Shown piece after piece: positions 25,590-34,881 of a stretch of DNA of 64,000 nucleotides. The number at the start of each line of letters is the position of its first letter. The stretch's first letter is position 1. Below the pieces are notes generated by a model, which was not told the DNA's origin, made no database searches, and saw only the letters and a program-made list of their open reading frames with translations. The position numbers and the translations under genes were made by a program. The stretch is from NCBI GenBank assembly GCA_014238905.1, contig JABAAE010000003.1:248001-312000 (forward strand). Reading direction: 5' to 3'. This stretch comes from Planctomycetota bacterium. GTDB taxonomy: Bacteria > Planctomycetota > Planctomycetia > Pirellulales > Pirellulaceae.

Positions 25590-26619
25590 AGACAAACCCA
25601 CGTTGGGTTGGACGACGACCTGTAAGGTATCGGGAGCCCTGATTTGTTTTTTCTGGATGGCGATCTTGGAATGCACCTCCACTCGCGGACAATCACCCCA
25701 ATGCGATCCCAAAAAGGTAGTGACATCCGCAGGGTGTATCCAATGCCATACCCAAGCAGATGCCGTTTGGAAAAGGACTCCCCATTTCATTTCCTTTAAT
25801 ACCCTACATCGCCAACCCGAAGCTAAGGTCATCGCCAAGAAGATGGGAATCATCTCGATCAAACGCAGCGATGTCTGCGTTGGTTGCCATTACACTCAAA
25901 TCGAAAAAACAGGCTCCAAACCCAAAGCAATTTCCGGAGTCTCGTGTGAATCCTGCCACGGTGCAGGCAGAGACTGGGTGAACATTCACCATGATTATGG
26001 GGGACCCTCGGTTACCAAGTCGCTGGAAACACCAACCCATGCCGAATTGAGATTGGAAAAATCAAGTCAAAATGGAATGCGCAATCCAAAAAATCTTTTC
26101 TTGATGGCTAAAAGCTGTCTCACCTGCCATACGGTTCCCAATGAAAAACTGGTGAACATCGGTGGGCACAGTGCTGGCAGCCTGGATTTCGATTTTGTCA
26201 CCTGGTCTCAGGGGACGATACGTCATAATTTCCTCCGCAGCAACGGTCAACGGAATGCTACCACCGACGACCAACGGTTGAGGATCATGTGGGTCGCGGG
26301 ATTACTGGCTGATCTGGAACTAAGCACCCGGGCCACCGCCGCAGCAACACAGAAACAAAATTATGGGATCACGGTCGCCAAACGGGCGGCAAGAGTTTCA
26401 CTGAAACTGTATGAAGTTCAGCAAAAAATTGAGAATCCCCATTTGGAAAAAGCTCTGATTGCATTTTCGGATGCTGAGTTGAAGATCAACAACAAAGAGC
26501 AACTGGAAAAGATTGCGGATCAAATCGAGGACGCCGGCATGAAGTTCGCCGCAAACGCAGGGGCAGGCGACCTGATCGCGATTGCCGATCAGCTGCCAGC
26601 TGAATCCTCGTATAAATAA
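25582..26619 (+). CDS. Tetraheme cytochrome c, cytochrome c554-like
   Basis: 345 residues from ATG at 25582, which overlaps the TAA of the reductase gene by 8 bases (ATGCATAA). The frame is open upstream to 25516, but only the 25582 start gives a signal peptide (hydrophobic about 15-30). Four CxxCH heme sites are visible: CIQCH, CVGCH, CESCH and CLTCH, arranged as in c554-type multiheme proteins (a CESCHGAG site is typical). The C-terminal third has no heme motif and is helical and Lys/Glu/Ala rich. It should lie in the periplasm and carry electrons. Translational coupling to the reductase supports one electron-transfer pathway. Confidence 0.9.
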   Translation: MHKDKPTLGWTTTCKVSGALICFFWMAILECTSTRGQSPQCDPKKVVTSAGCIQCHTQADAVWKRTPHFISFNTLHRQPEAKVIAKKMGIISIKRSDVCVGCHYTQIEKTGSKPKAISGVSCESCHGAGRDWVNIHHDYGGPSVTKSLETPTHAELRLEKSSQNGMRNPKNLFLMAKSCLTCHTVPNEKLVNIGGHSAGSLDFDFVTWSQGTIRHNFLRSNGQRNATTDDQRLRIMWVAGLLADLELSTRATAAATQKQNYGITVAKRAARVSLKLYEVQQKIENPHLEKALIAFSDAELKINNKEQLEKIADQIEDAGMKFAANAGAGDLIAIADQLPAESSYK

Positions 26620-26642
26620 CCTGTTCCAGAAGAAAAAAAAGC

Positions 26643-28358
26643 ATGGAAGCCACCACCTCAAAACGACCTAACCGATGGGACGAGCCGTTTGGCGATACCA
26701 TGACGTCCGAGGTGGTCGATGGTGTCCTGCAAAAAGCTCCATTCTGCGATATGAATCGGGACTCTTTTCCGGCTCAACTCCAGCTGCAGGATATTATCCT
26801 AAACGATACTCGAGTATGCAATTTTCAGGAGGGCGATATTGTCATCCGAGAAGGCGATTACGGAAACAGTGCTTTCCTGGTCCTCGATGGTCGTGTCGAT
26901 GTATCACTGACCAGCCTGCCAGAATCAATGCTGGGTCGAGCAACACCAGCAAAACGTGGTTGGCTGAAGACAATCGCCCAACATTTGAAAAATTCCCGTA
27001 CAAATGAATTTCGTAAATCGGCCAATGTGCTGGGAGGTTCCTTTGGCGCTCGAAAATCAAAAGATGGAACGAGAATTTTTCTTCAGAACGTCTCCCAGGT
27101 GCTGGATTCAGAAAATGTCGTTTCGATCACCAATGGCCAATTATTTGGAGAATTAGCGGCATTTTCTCGGTCACCTCGTACAGCGACCGTCATCGCGCGA
27201 GGCGATGTCCAACTGTTGGAAATCAGGTGGCAAGGGCTAAGGGATATTATTCGATTTGACCCGGTCCTCAGGAATTACCTCGATCACCTTTATCGGGAAA
27301 ACAGCCTATTGGTCCACCTGAGGGAAACCCCTTTTCTAGGTGAACTTGAAAATGAAGAATTGCAGCAGATTGCCGATGCGGCGGTCTTTTCCAGCTACGG
27401 AGAATTCGATTGGCAGAATCATTTCCGCAAAATAAACCAAACGAATCTCAGTGAACGCATCACGTTGGAACCACTGATTCGTAGAGAGGGTGACTATGTG
27501 AATGACCTGGTGCTGATCCGAAATGGTTTTGCACGTCTAAGTCGCGAAGTGGGGCATGGGCACCAAACGTTGGCCTACCTGGGAAAGGGAGAAATTTACG
27601 GGTTAAAAGAGATCACCGACGGCTATCGCTCTGATAAAAAAATTCCGTTTGATTTTTCACTGCGAGCGGTGGGGCACACCGAAACGATTACGATTCCGAG
27701 TGAAGTGGTTGAAAAAATCATTATTCCCAACCTTTCTGAACAAAGTGTTGAACGATTGCTTAATCAACAATGGCTTTCCAACCTCGCTGTGAATCCCCCA
27801 CCAAGTGATAACGGTAGTGAAATTGAAACGGGACTCATTGAGTTTTTGGGTGAATTCAGATTCATCAATGGGACACAGACCATGTTGATCGATTTGGATC
27901 GATGCACACGCTGCGACGATTGTGTCCGCGCCTGTGCTGCGGCCCACGACAACAATCCGCGGTTTACGAGGGAGGGACCCAAGTTTGGGAATCAAATGGT
28001 AGCATCGGCATGCATGCACTGTAGCGATCCTGTGTGCATGATTGGGTGCCCAACAGGGGCAATTGGCCGCGATATGACTACCGGCAACATTCTTATCAAT
28101 GATCAAACTTGCATTGGTTGCTCAACATGTGCTAACAGTTGTCCCTATGACAATATCAAGATGGTTGAAATCTCTGACCGACGTGGTAACCCACTGGTAG
28201 ATGAGGATTCCAAGCTACCCATCCTGAAAGCCACCAAATGCGATTTGTGTAGCGACCAGCACGGAGGTCCGGCCTGTGTTCAAGGCTGCCCCCATGATGC
28301 AATGATTCGGCTGAACACCAATGATGCGACCACGCTTAACCAGTGGGTCCATCGATAA
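26643..28358 (+). CDS. Cyclic-nucleotide-binding domain fused to a four-cluster [4Fe-4S] ferredoxin
   Basis: 571 residues. The first CRP-type domain (about 57-215) holds an intact phosphate-binding cassette, FGELA...SPRTATV, with Glu170 and Arg179, so it can probably bind cAMP or cGMP. A basic insert (about 93-155) interrupts it. A second CRP-like domain (about 235-365) lacks the cassette. Residues 412-556 are an HybA/NrfC-type ferredoxin with sixteen cysteines in four sets: 421/424/427/431, 457/460/465/469, 490/493/496/500 and 533/536/545/549. There is no signal peptide, so it is cytosolic. It lies 23 bases after the tetraheme gene and 16 bases before the cytochrome b-like gene. A cyclic nucleotide may gate electron flow through the clusters; that is inference. 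Confidence 0.93.
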   Translation: MEATTSKRPNRWDEPFGDTMTSEVVDGVLQKAPFCDMNRDSFPAQLQLQDIILNDTRVCNFQEGDIVIREGDYGNSAFLVLDGRVDVSLTSLPESMLGRATPAKRGWLKTIAQHLKNSRTNEFRKSANVLGGSFGARKSKDGTRIFLQNVSQVLDSENVVSITNGQLFGELAAFSRSPRTATVIARGDVQLLEIRWQGLRDIIRFDPVLRNYLDHLYRENSLLVHLRETPFLGELENEELQQIADAAVFSSYGEFDWQNHFRKINQTNLSERITLEPLIRREGDYVNDLVLIRNGFARLSREVGHGHQTLAYLGKGEIYGLKEITDGYRSDKKIPFDFSLRAVGHTETITIPSEVVEKIIIPNLSEQSVERLLNQQWLSNLAVNPPPSDNGSEIETGLIEFLGEFRFINGTQTMLIDLDRCTRCDDCVRACAAAHDNNPRFTREGPKFGNQMVASACMHCSDPVCMIGCPTGAIGRDMTTGNILINDQTCIGCSTCANSCPYDNIKMVEISDRRGNPLVDEDSKLPILKATKCDLCSDQHGGPACVQGCPHDAMIRLNTNDATTLNQWVHR

Positions 28359-28374
28359 ACGCGATGAACCAATC

Positions 28375-29199
28375 ATGAATTTGATCAAATTTGCTTACCG
28401 CAGAATAAGGCAACTGATCGCACTGGCGCTGCTCATTGCGACTGTCAGCCTGATTGTTCACCAACTCGATACTTCATTGCAACGAACTTCGTTCATCACA
28501 GGCTGGGGCCTGATGAGCGTTGTCGGGCTATTGACCTGTTACAACCTTCGAAAACGATTGAGTTTTCTCTCTTTTTTGGGTTCGAGCCGAAGCTGGCTGC
28601 AAATCCACGTCTATTTTGGTTTCTTGGCAGTTGTGGTCTTCCTATTTCATATTGGATTTCGAATTCCAAATGGCAAATTTGAGTTGATCCTGACAGGCCT
28701 GTTTATGTTTGTTTCGTTAAGCGGTTTTTATGGGCTGTACATCACTCGAATTATTCCAAAGAAATTGACCGCGGTAAAAGATGAAGCCGTGTATGAACAG
28801 ATCCCTTCGCTCCGCCGCACGGTTCGTACGCAAGCCGAACAGATCGTACACAGTTGCACTTCCTTTGCACCGGCTTTGGCTGATTTCTACATGGAAAAAC
28901 TGGCTTATTTTTTCGAGAGTCCACGAAGCCTGATCTATTACGCCATCCCCAACGGCAGACAAAAACGGGCGTTGTTACTGGAATTATCCAACATGGATCG
29001 TTACCTTCCGGAAAATGGCAGGGATTCGAGTAAGCAACTCATGGAATTAATCCATAGAAAAGATGATCTCGATTACCATCATGCGATGCAGGGCAGGCTG
29101 AAAATCTGGCTGTTCTTTCATATTGCAGCAACGTACAGCATGATCCTATTTGCCGTTTTCCATACGGTTCTGGTTCATGCGTTTCATGGGGGAATTTGA
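28375..29199 (+). CDS. Four-helix cytochrome b-like / ferric-reductase-type membrane protein
   Basis: 274 residues from ATG at 28375; the open frame reaches back to 28321, but the later start removes overlap with the Fe-S gene. Hydrophobic helices lie near residues 12-30, 40-55, 72-92 and 96-118, and a C-terminal helix near 245-270. Histidines sit within or at the ends of helices (QIHVYFGF, FLFHIGF, WLFFHIAA, AVFHTVLVHAF), spaced as in membrane b-type heme proteins. A soluble stretch of about 110 residues separates the helices. It probably moves electrons across the membrane between the cytosolic Fe-S protein and the periplasmic cytochromes. It ends one base into the ATG of the decaheme gene. 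Confidence 0.82.
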   Translation: MNLIKFAYRRIRQLIALALLIATVSLIVHQLDTSLQRTSFITGWGLMSVVGLLTCYNLRKRLSFLSFLGSSRSWLQIHVYFGFLAVVVFLFHIGFRIPNGKFELILTGLFMFVSLSGFYGLYITRIIPKKLTAVKDEAVYEQIPSLRRTVRTQAEQIVHSCTSFAPALADFYMEKLAYFFESPRSLIYYAIPNGRQKRALLLELSNMDRYLPENGRDSSKQLMELIHRKDDLDYHHAMQGRLKIWLFFHIAATYSMILFAVFHTVLVHAFHGGI

Positions 29200-32100
29200 T
29201 GCGTCCCGATGAAGCAAAATCTCGATACAATCGGCCCAACGCAGATTGGGTTTGCACCCATGTCGATGGCTGTGGCTGCCCAAGTGGTCCAAGCCATACC
29301 GGACGATGTCCCGGACAATCCGCTTGTTCACCAGTAAAAGTCGAGATGCGTTGGCAATGCAATCGGCCGACAAACCGCGATGGCCGCTGCGAAATCGGAC
29401 CTGGGCCCGATGGACAATGCTGTCAGAAAAACTACGGTTGCGTTCCCAAGCGGAGCCTGCGGAAAAATAGAAAAATATTCGTCACCAGCTGTGTCGCGAT
29501 ATTTGCGGGAATTCTATTGATTGGGATATGGCAACCCAACCGTATAGAATTTCTGGCACCTGGCGGATTAAGCTCCAATCATGCGCAGATTTGGAGCTCG
29601 GGAAATTCCGAAAATCGTTGTGTTGCCTGCCATGCAGCCGGAGCCAGCGACCCGATATCCTGGGTCAAACAGGCTGTTTTTGGTAATCCACATCCGGGGG
29701 AACCCCAGTATGAAAAATGTCTCAAATGCCATCAATCGACCCTCGGCTCGGAAAATACATTAATCGCTCATAACCTCAATGCAGAAACCCTGGCCGAACT
29801 GTCAAACCAACAAGTCGGATCCAGTGGCTCTTCCAGCATCTTTGCTTCTCCAGTCAATCATTCGGGAGAAATCGCCTGTGCGACCTGCCACCAGGAGCAC
29901 CATGGAGCCAATCATGATTTGGCCGCCATGACCGACAACCAATGTCAGTCCTGCCATCAGAGTCAATTCAGTAGCTTCGAATCGGGACATCCCGAGTTTA
30001 CTTCGCCCATCGGAACCGATGATCCAGAGATTCAATTTGACCACCATACACATCAAGCAAAGTACTTTTCCGAATCTCAAGCCGAATTTAATTGCCAGAC
30101 CTGCCACGACAGCGACCAGCAGGGCAACGTGATGCAAAGTAAACCCTTTGAGACATCCTGTGCTGGTTGTCATCAGAAAAAAATTGATGCAAGTCTGACA
30201 CAAGGCTTGCCCGTTTTCTCACTCCCGCTACTTGATCTGGATGTGCTGAAAAAAAACAATCTTGACGTAGGTGAGTGGCCAGAACTGGCATCGGGAAGCT
30301 TCGATGGTGGGCTGCCACCTTTGATGAAGGTTCTCCTTGCCAGCGATCCAAGGGCAGTCGACGCAATGAAATACCTTGGCAAAGACTTTGATCTTTTTGA
30401 TTTGGATCTGGAAAGCGTCTCCCAATTGAAAGCCGTTCAGGGAATCGCAATTGCTATCAAAGAACTCATGTACGATCTCAGTCTGCAAGGACAGGCCGGC
30501 TTGGTCAAGCGACTGCAGCGGATCGGCGGGCAGGAAATCCCAGTCCAACAACTCCGGGCAATGCTAGGCAATCTATCCGCCGAAACTTTTACCGAAGCTC
30601 AAAAGGTATGGTTTCCAAATCTGGATAAAGAGATTTCCCAGCTTCGGCAAACCGAAAACGAGATTCCCTTCAATTCGGTTCTTTCCGAGACTCCCGGAGT
30701 CCTTCCTGAATTTCCATCCACGCGGCCCCTGCCCCACAATAACGCGAAAGATAATAAAAACCGAATCCAGCTCATCACATTCTTGCAACAAGAAGACTCT
30801 TCTTTGCTGGCGGAAAATCCTCTTAAAAAACTGATCGGTTCCACACGTCGAAATCCGTCAGCTGAAAGAACACCGTCAAGGAAAACCGACCTGCCAATAA
30901 AGGGTGTCACACCGTCTCAAACGGACATCAATCCTGCGTCGATTAAACCGTTAAAAAGCAAAAGCAGCCTAGTTGAAAATCGACCTCTGCCACCGATTCT
31001 GCCGCTTAACCGGTCGACAAACGTCCCCCCTGCGTCATTAAATCCCAAAAAGACGCTGGCAAACAGGAAACAGGATCCGATTCCCAAAAGCCAATTGCCT
31101 CCAATCATCCCCGCCGACACCCGAACAACACCTCTAGAGGATCAACAGGTCACCGACCTGCCTGCTGTGCCCCCAATGGACCATTCCCTCTCCAGGCTAG
31201 AACGCAGTCCACTCCGCCCGGAGAACGGGCCTGAAATTGAACGAATCGCCAATCCCTACGTCTCACCTCGCCAGACGTCAAAAAGTACTGAAGCACCCGG
31301 CACCAACGATCAAAACACGACCCGGGATTTACCTACCGTCGATCCCAGTCAAGAGGTCCAAGAAACCGGCCAAGAGGTCCAGGAAACCGAAGTGGGTGAG
31401 TTGGCCGAAAACCCTATCAGCAAAAAGATGCTGCAAAAAGAAAAGGCACCCAAAACCAGGATCGATCCTTCCAGTCCATTACGGGGGCACAATCCAGACG
31501 ATCCGGTTGAGCATCCCCAAGCCGAGCAAATCGGCAAGCCAAAAGCGAAACCTGACGGCACTACACCAAGTAAATCCACCGCAAAAAATGGTGGTCCGAA
31601 ATCCGTCGATGTCATTCCTACCCAGCCAACCCCTACGCCTGCAACAAAAAATCAGGAAAAAACACCATCGCAAATCAATGAAAGCCGCGACGAATCGGCT
31701 TCACAACCGAAACGGCAATCTCCCGGTGGGAACAACAACGAAGATCAAAGTCAACGCCCTTCAGGCACCGACCAAGTGGTGCGATTATCGGCCATGGAAC
31801 GGGTTCCTCTGGGCGGATGGTACCGCGACGATACCGTCTTCACGATCGCCTACAAACAAACCGGTCATGCTGACCCTTTGACGGTCAATTGGTACAACTT
31901 TGTAGCCTCGATTCCAATGGCAGCTGAAAAACCGATGCTGGCGAATTTTATTACCAACTTGAAAAAGACCACATCCCCTGGACTTTGTGCTTCGTGTCAT
32001 TCCCACAACCTGACAGGTCACCAGTCTTTACAGATCAATTGGAAAACGACCTATCGTGATCCGTCACGCCGTGAATTCACCCGTTTTTCCCATCGCCCGC

Positions 32101-32324
32101 ATCTGGTTCAAGCTGGAACCGATCAATGCTCCCATTGCCATCAACTAACCGCAGAATCACCAACTATTCAAAAAGCAGATGATTTTCTGACACAAAAATG
32201 TCAATCCGGTTTCAAACCCATGGCAAAATCCAATTGTACACAATGCCACAACAACCAAAGTCGCATTCAGAACTGTACCCAATGCCATAATTACCATGTT
32301 GGCGGTAAAATCGAGTTTCATTGA
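29199..32324 (+). CDS. Membrane-anchored decaheme cytochrome c with Cys-rich cytosolic head
   Basis: 1041 residues; ATG at 29199 overlaps the preceding TGA by one base. Residues 1-90 are polar with ten cysteines (19, 25, 27, 37, 43, 54, 64, 74, 75, 81) and precede a single helix (about 93-111), so they should be cytosolic. The periplasmic part has ten CxxCH sites: CVACH (141), CLKCH (174), CATCH, CQSCH, CQTCH and CAGCH in the first third, and CASCH, CSHCH, CTQCH and CTQCH near the C-terminus. Between them, roughly residues 510-860, lies a Pro/Ser/Thr/Lys-rich linker without order. This could be a flexible electron conduit reaching into the periplasm or wall. The head could bind Fe-S or zinc; not determinable here. 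Confidence 0.92.
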   Translation: MRPDEAKSRYNRPNADWVCTHVDGCGCPSGPSHTGRCPGQSACSPVKVEMRWQCNRPTNRDGRCEIGPGPDGQCCQKNYGCVPKRSLRKNRKIFVTSCVAIFAGILLIGIWQPNRIEFLAPGGLSSNHAQIWSSGNSENRCVACHAAGASDPISWVKQAVFGNPHPGEPQYEKCLKCHQSTLGSENTLIAHNLNAETLAELSNQQVGSSGSSSIFASPVNHSGEIACATCHQEHHGANHDLAAMTDNQCQSCHQSQFSSFESGHPEFTSPIGTDDPEIQFDHHTHQAKYFSESQAEFNCQTCHDSDQQGNVMQSKPFETSCAGCHQKKIDASLTQGLPVFSLPLLDLDVLKKNNLDVGEWPELASGSFDGGLPPLMKVLLASDPRAVDAMKYLGKDFDLFDLDLESVSQLKAVQGIAIAIKELMYDLSLQGQAGLVKRLQRIGGQEIPVQQLRAMLGNLSAETFTEAQKVWFPNLDKEISQLRQTENEIPFNSVLSETPGVLPEFPSTRPLPHNNAKDNKNRIQLITFLQQEDSSLLAENPLKKLIGSTRRNPSAERTPSRKTDLPIKGVTPSQTDINPASIKPLKSKSSLVENRPLPPILPLNRSTNVPPASLNPKKTLANRKQDPIPKSQLPPIIPADTRTTPLEDQQVTDLPAVPPMDHSLSRLERSPLRPENGPEIERIANPYVSPRQTSKSTEAPGTNDQNTTRDLPTVDPSQEVQETGQEVQETEVGELAENPISKKMLQKEKAPKTRIDPSSPLRGHNPDDPVEHPQAEQIGKPKAKPDGTTPSKSTAKNGGPKSVDVIPTQPTPTPATKNQEKTPSQINESRDESASQPKRQSPGGNNNEDQSQRPSGTDQVVRLSAMERVPLGGWYRDDTVFTIAYKQTGHADPLTVNWYNFVASIPMAAEKPMLANFITNLKKTTSPGLCASCHSHNLTGHQSLQINWKTTYRDPSRREFTRFSHRPHLVQAGTDQCSHCHQLTAESPTIQKADDFLTQKCQSGFKPMAKSNCTQCHNNQSRIQNCTQCHNYHVGGKIEFH

Positions 32325-32430
32325 TTCGGTGGATTGGACATCACAGAACTTCCGCGCGCAAGCTGTCAAGTGATAAAGACCATTCGATTCAATCCGTTAA
32401 GATCCTTGTTTTCTCTTTTGGGCCTCCGGT

Positions 32431-34842
32431 TTGATCATCACTCCGCCAGATAGATCGCGCCCCATCACTTCGTTTTTCCTGAGACACCGTGCCATCGGTT
32501 TCATGGTTGCGGTGACGGTCCTGGTGGTCACGGTTTTTTCCGCACCAAACCGGATCTCTGATCAGTCCATCGAAGGGCTGTTTGCGATGAGCGATGAATT
32601 ATTCTCATCGTATCAAACGCTGAAACGTACGTTTGGTGGCAACGAGGTCATTCTTGCCGTCTACCAAGACGATGAGCTGTTTTCTGAGTCAGGTGAAACC
32701 CGACAACGATTGATTACCGAAGGTCTCAACCGGGTGGACGGGATTGACGGAAAATCGATCGGCATCACGTCGATCAATGATCTAATCAAGGCGGGTAATA
32801 TCGATCGATTTCGATCAATGATCGCTTTGGCTGGCTTGGACGTTAGCACAAAATTAATGCTCTCAGAAACCAAAGATCTCTTTTCGGGGCTAACCCATTC
32901 AAAGGATGAAAGAACCGCTGCAATCATTATTCTGCTCAAGCCGAAGCAGGAGACGGCCCTACCCCGAGGCGAAATTGTCACCAAACTGAGGCGATCTCTT
33001 GAAACATCTCGGCAAGCACTCGACTTTCAAAACGAGATACGACTGGTAGGCGAACCTGTGATGGTCACCGATGGCTTTCGAATGGTTCAAGCTGATGGTA
33101 AACGGTTGGGCTGGGTTGCCACGGTAACCTTAATGGCAGTCATTTTGATTGCATTTCGAAGCATTCGATGGGCTCTTATTCCAGCCCTTATCGTGCAGTT
33201 TTCTCTTTGGGTCAATGAATCCCTGATCGCTACAATCGGAATTCAGGTCACGATCGTCGGTTCCATGTCGTCGGCAATTATCACCATCATCGCTGTATCA
33301 ACGACCATTCACCTGATCATCAGGATTCGCCAAAACCTGGCCAAAGGACTGGAATCGTCCTCAGCGGTCACATTGGCGATTGGTGACTTGGCACTCCCGG
33401 TTACGTTCGCTTGCCTGACCGATGCCGTCGGATTTGCTGCCTTGTGGTTCGCAGAACTGGAACCGGTGCGTGATTTCGCGACCGTGATGGTCTTCGGTTC
33501 CCTGTTGGTGCTGGTTGCATTTTGGTTATTGGTTCCGGCATTATCCCTGACGCGAATCTTCGAGTCCGTACCTTACTGGGATCTAAAGCGGCCAAATCCA
33601 GAATCATCCTCCACTTTTATTGACAGCCTGCTGCTTCCCCTACGCATCGGAAAACGATTCCTGAGGACTCTGGTAGGGGTGATGATCGCCATCATGGTCT
33701 TTGCTTTATTGGGCATTCGAATGAATACCATTGAGTCAGATTTCACTCGCAATTTTCGCAAAGAAAGCGACATCGCCAAGAGCTACCGATTTGTTGAAAA
33801 AAAGCTGGGTGGAGCAGGGGTTTGGGATGTCCTGCTACCGGCACCCGAAACATTGACCATCGAATACCTTCAATACGTTTCGAATCTGCAGGATAGACTG
33901 CGAAAGGAAGTCCTGATCGAGTCGAAAAATGGCGATGCCCCTGAAAAAGGGCTTACCAAGGTCCTCAGCCTGGTGGATGCCGTGCAGGCATTTTCAAATA
34001 CCACCCTATCCAAGCTTGGTAATGCCTATCTGAAATTTGGCATGGTCGCATTCGACTCAGCAATGCCTCAGTTCCTCAACACACTTTACGGGACCGATCC
34101 GCAGCATCCATCTCGACATTATTTTCGAATCATGTTGAGATCTCACGAGCAGGTGACGTCTGACCAAAAACAATCTGTGATCGAACAGGTTAACCGAATT
34201 TGCCATCAGGAATTTGGCAATTTCGCGAACCGAAAAAATCTCGAAAGAACCGGTGCCGAAGTTCAAACAACTGGCTTCTATGTCCTGTTGACGTTTATGA
34301 TCGACAGCGTCATTCGAGACCAATGGCTTACCCTGTGCATCGCTGCGGCAGGAATTGTCTCGATGTTAACCCTGCTATTTGGAAACCTCCGTTTGGCCAT
34401 CATTGGATTGGTTCCTAATCTGTTGCCTATTCTGGTGGTGCTAGGGACATTCGGCTGGATCCAATTACCCATGAATCTAGGGATTGCCTTGATCGCTGCG
34501 GTAGCCATTGGGCTGTCGATCGACAATTCCATCCATTACATCGTCGCGTTTCAGAGACAACGAACCCATTCCGATGCAACCGAATCGATTCGCTTCGTTC
34601 AGAAGCAGGTCGGTCCAGCCTTGGTTTATGCAACGATGGCATTAATCCTCGGATTTTTTTCACTTTGTTTCAGCGACTTCCTGCCAACAATCTACTTTGG
34701 TGCCACCGCCATGATTGCAATGCTCGGCGGTCTGATCGGCAATCTTGTTCTCCTACCACTGTTGATCCTGCATACAGACCCGGAAAATCCGCAGCGCCAA
34801 GTTGTTGACAGCAATGACAAAGACCCCGAAGCTGGTGTTTAG
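32431..34842 (+). CDS. RND superfamily (MMPL-type) exporter
   Basis: 803 residues. Hydrophobic helices occur singly near 25-45, then in blocks near 215-370 and 415-435, and again near 625-780, with two large soluble loops (about 45-210 and 440-620). This 1+5/1+5 pattern is that of MMPL-type RND exporters. A motif like GLSIDNSIHYIVAFQRQR (about 692-709) matches the TM10 region of this family, where Asp relays protons. The likely start is TTG at 32431; no ATG precedes the first helix. The gap to the decaheme gene is 106 bases, so co-transcription is possible but less certain. Substrate (lipid, hopanoid or drug) unknown. Confidence 0.87.
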   Translation: MIITPPDRSRPITSFFLRHRAIGFMVAVTVLVVTVFSAPNRISDQSIEGLFAMSDELFSSYQTLKRTFGGNEVILAVYQDDELFSESGETRQRLITEGLNRVDGIDGKSIGITSINDLIKAGNIDRFRSMIALAGLDVSTKLMLSETKDLFSGLTHSKDERTAAIIILLKPKQETALPRGEIVTKLRRSLETSRQALDFQNEIRLVGEPVMVTDGFRMVQADGKRLGWVATVTLMAVILIAFRSIRWALIPALIVQFSLWVNESLIATIGIQVTIVGSMSSAIITIIAVSTTIHLIIRIRQNLAKGLESSSAVTLAIGDLALPVTFACLTDAVGFAALWFAELEPVRDFATVMVFGSLLVLVAFWLLVPALSLTRIFESVPYWDLKRPNPESSSTFIDSLLLPLRIGKRFLRTLVGVMIAIMVFALLGIRMNTIESDFTRNFRKESDIAKSYRFVEKKLGGAGVWDVLLPAPETLTIEYLQYVSNLQDRLRKEVLIESKNGDAPEKGLTKVLSLVDAVQAFSNTTLSKLGNAYLKFGMVAFDSAMPQFLNTLYGTDPQHPSRHYFRIMLRSHEQVTSDQKQSVIEQVNRICHQEFGNFANRKNLERTGAEVQTTGFYVLLTFMIDSVIRDQWLTLCIAAAGIVSMLTLLFGNLRLAIIGLVPNLLPILVVLGTFGWIQLPMNLGIALIAAVAIGLSIDNSIHYIVAFQRQRTHSDATESIRFVQKQVGPALVYATMALILGFFSLCFSDFLPTIYFGATAMIAMLGGLIGNLVLLPLLILHTDPENPQRQVVDSNDKDPEAGV

Positions 34843-34881
34843 ATTTTAGGTTGAACGCTTACCACGTCTGGTTATTAATCG

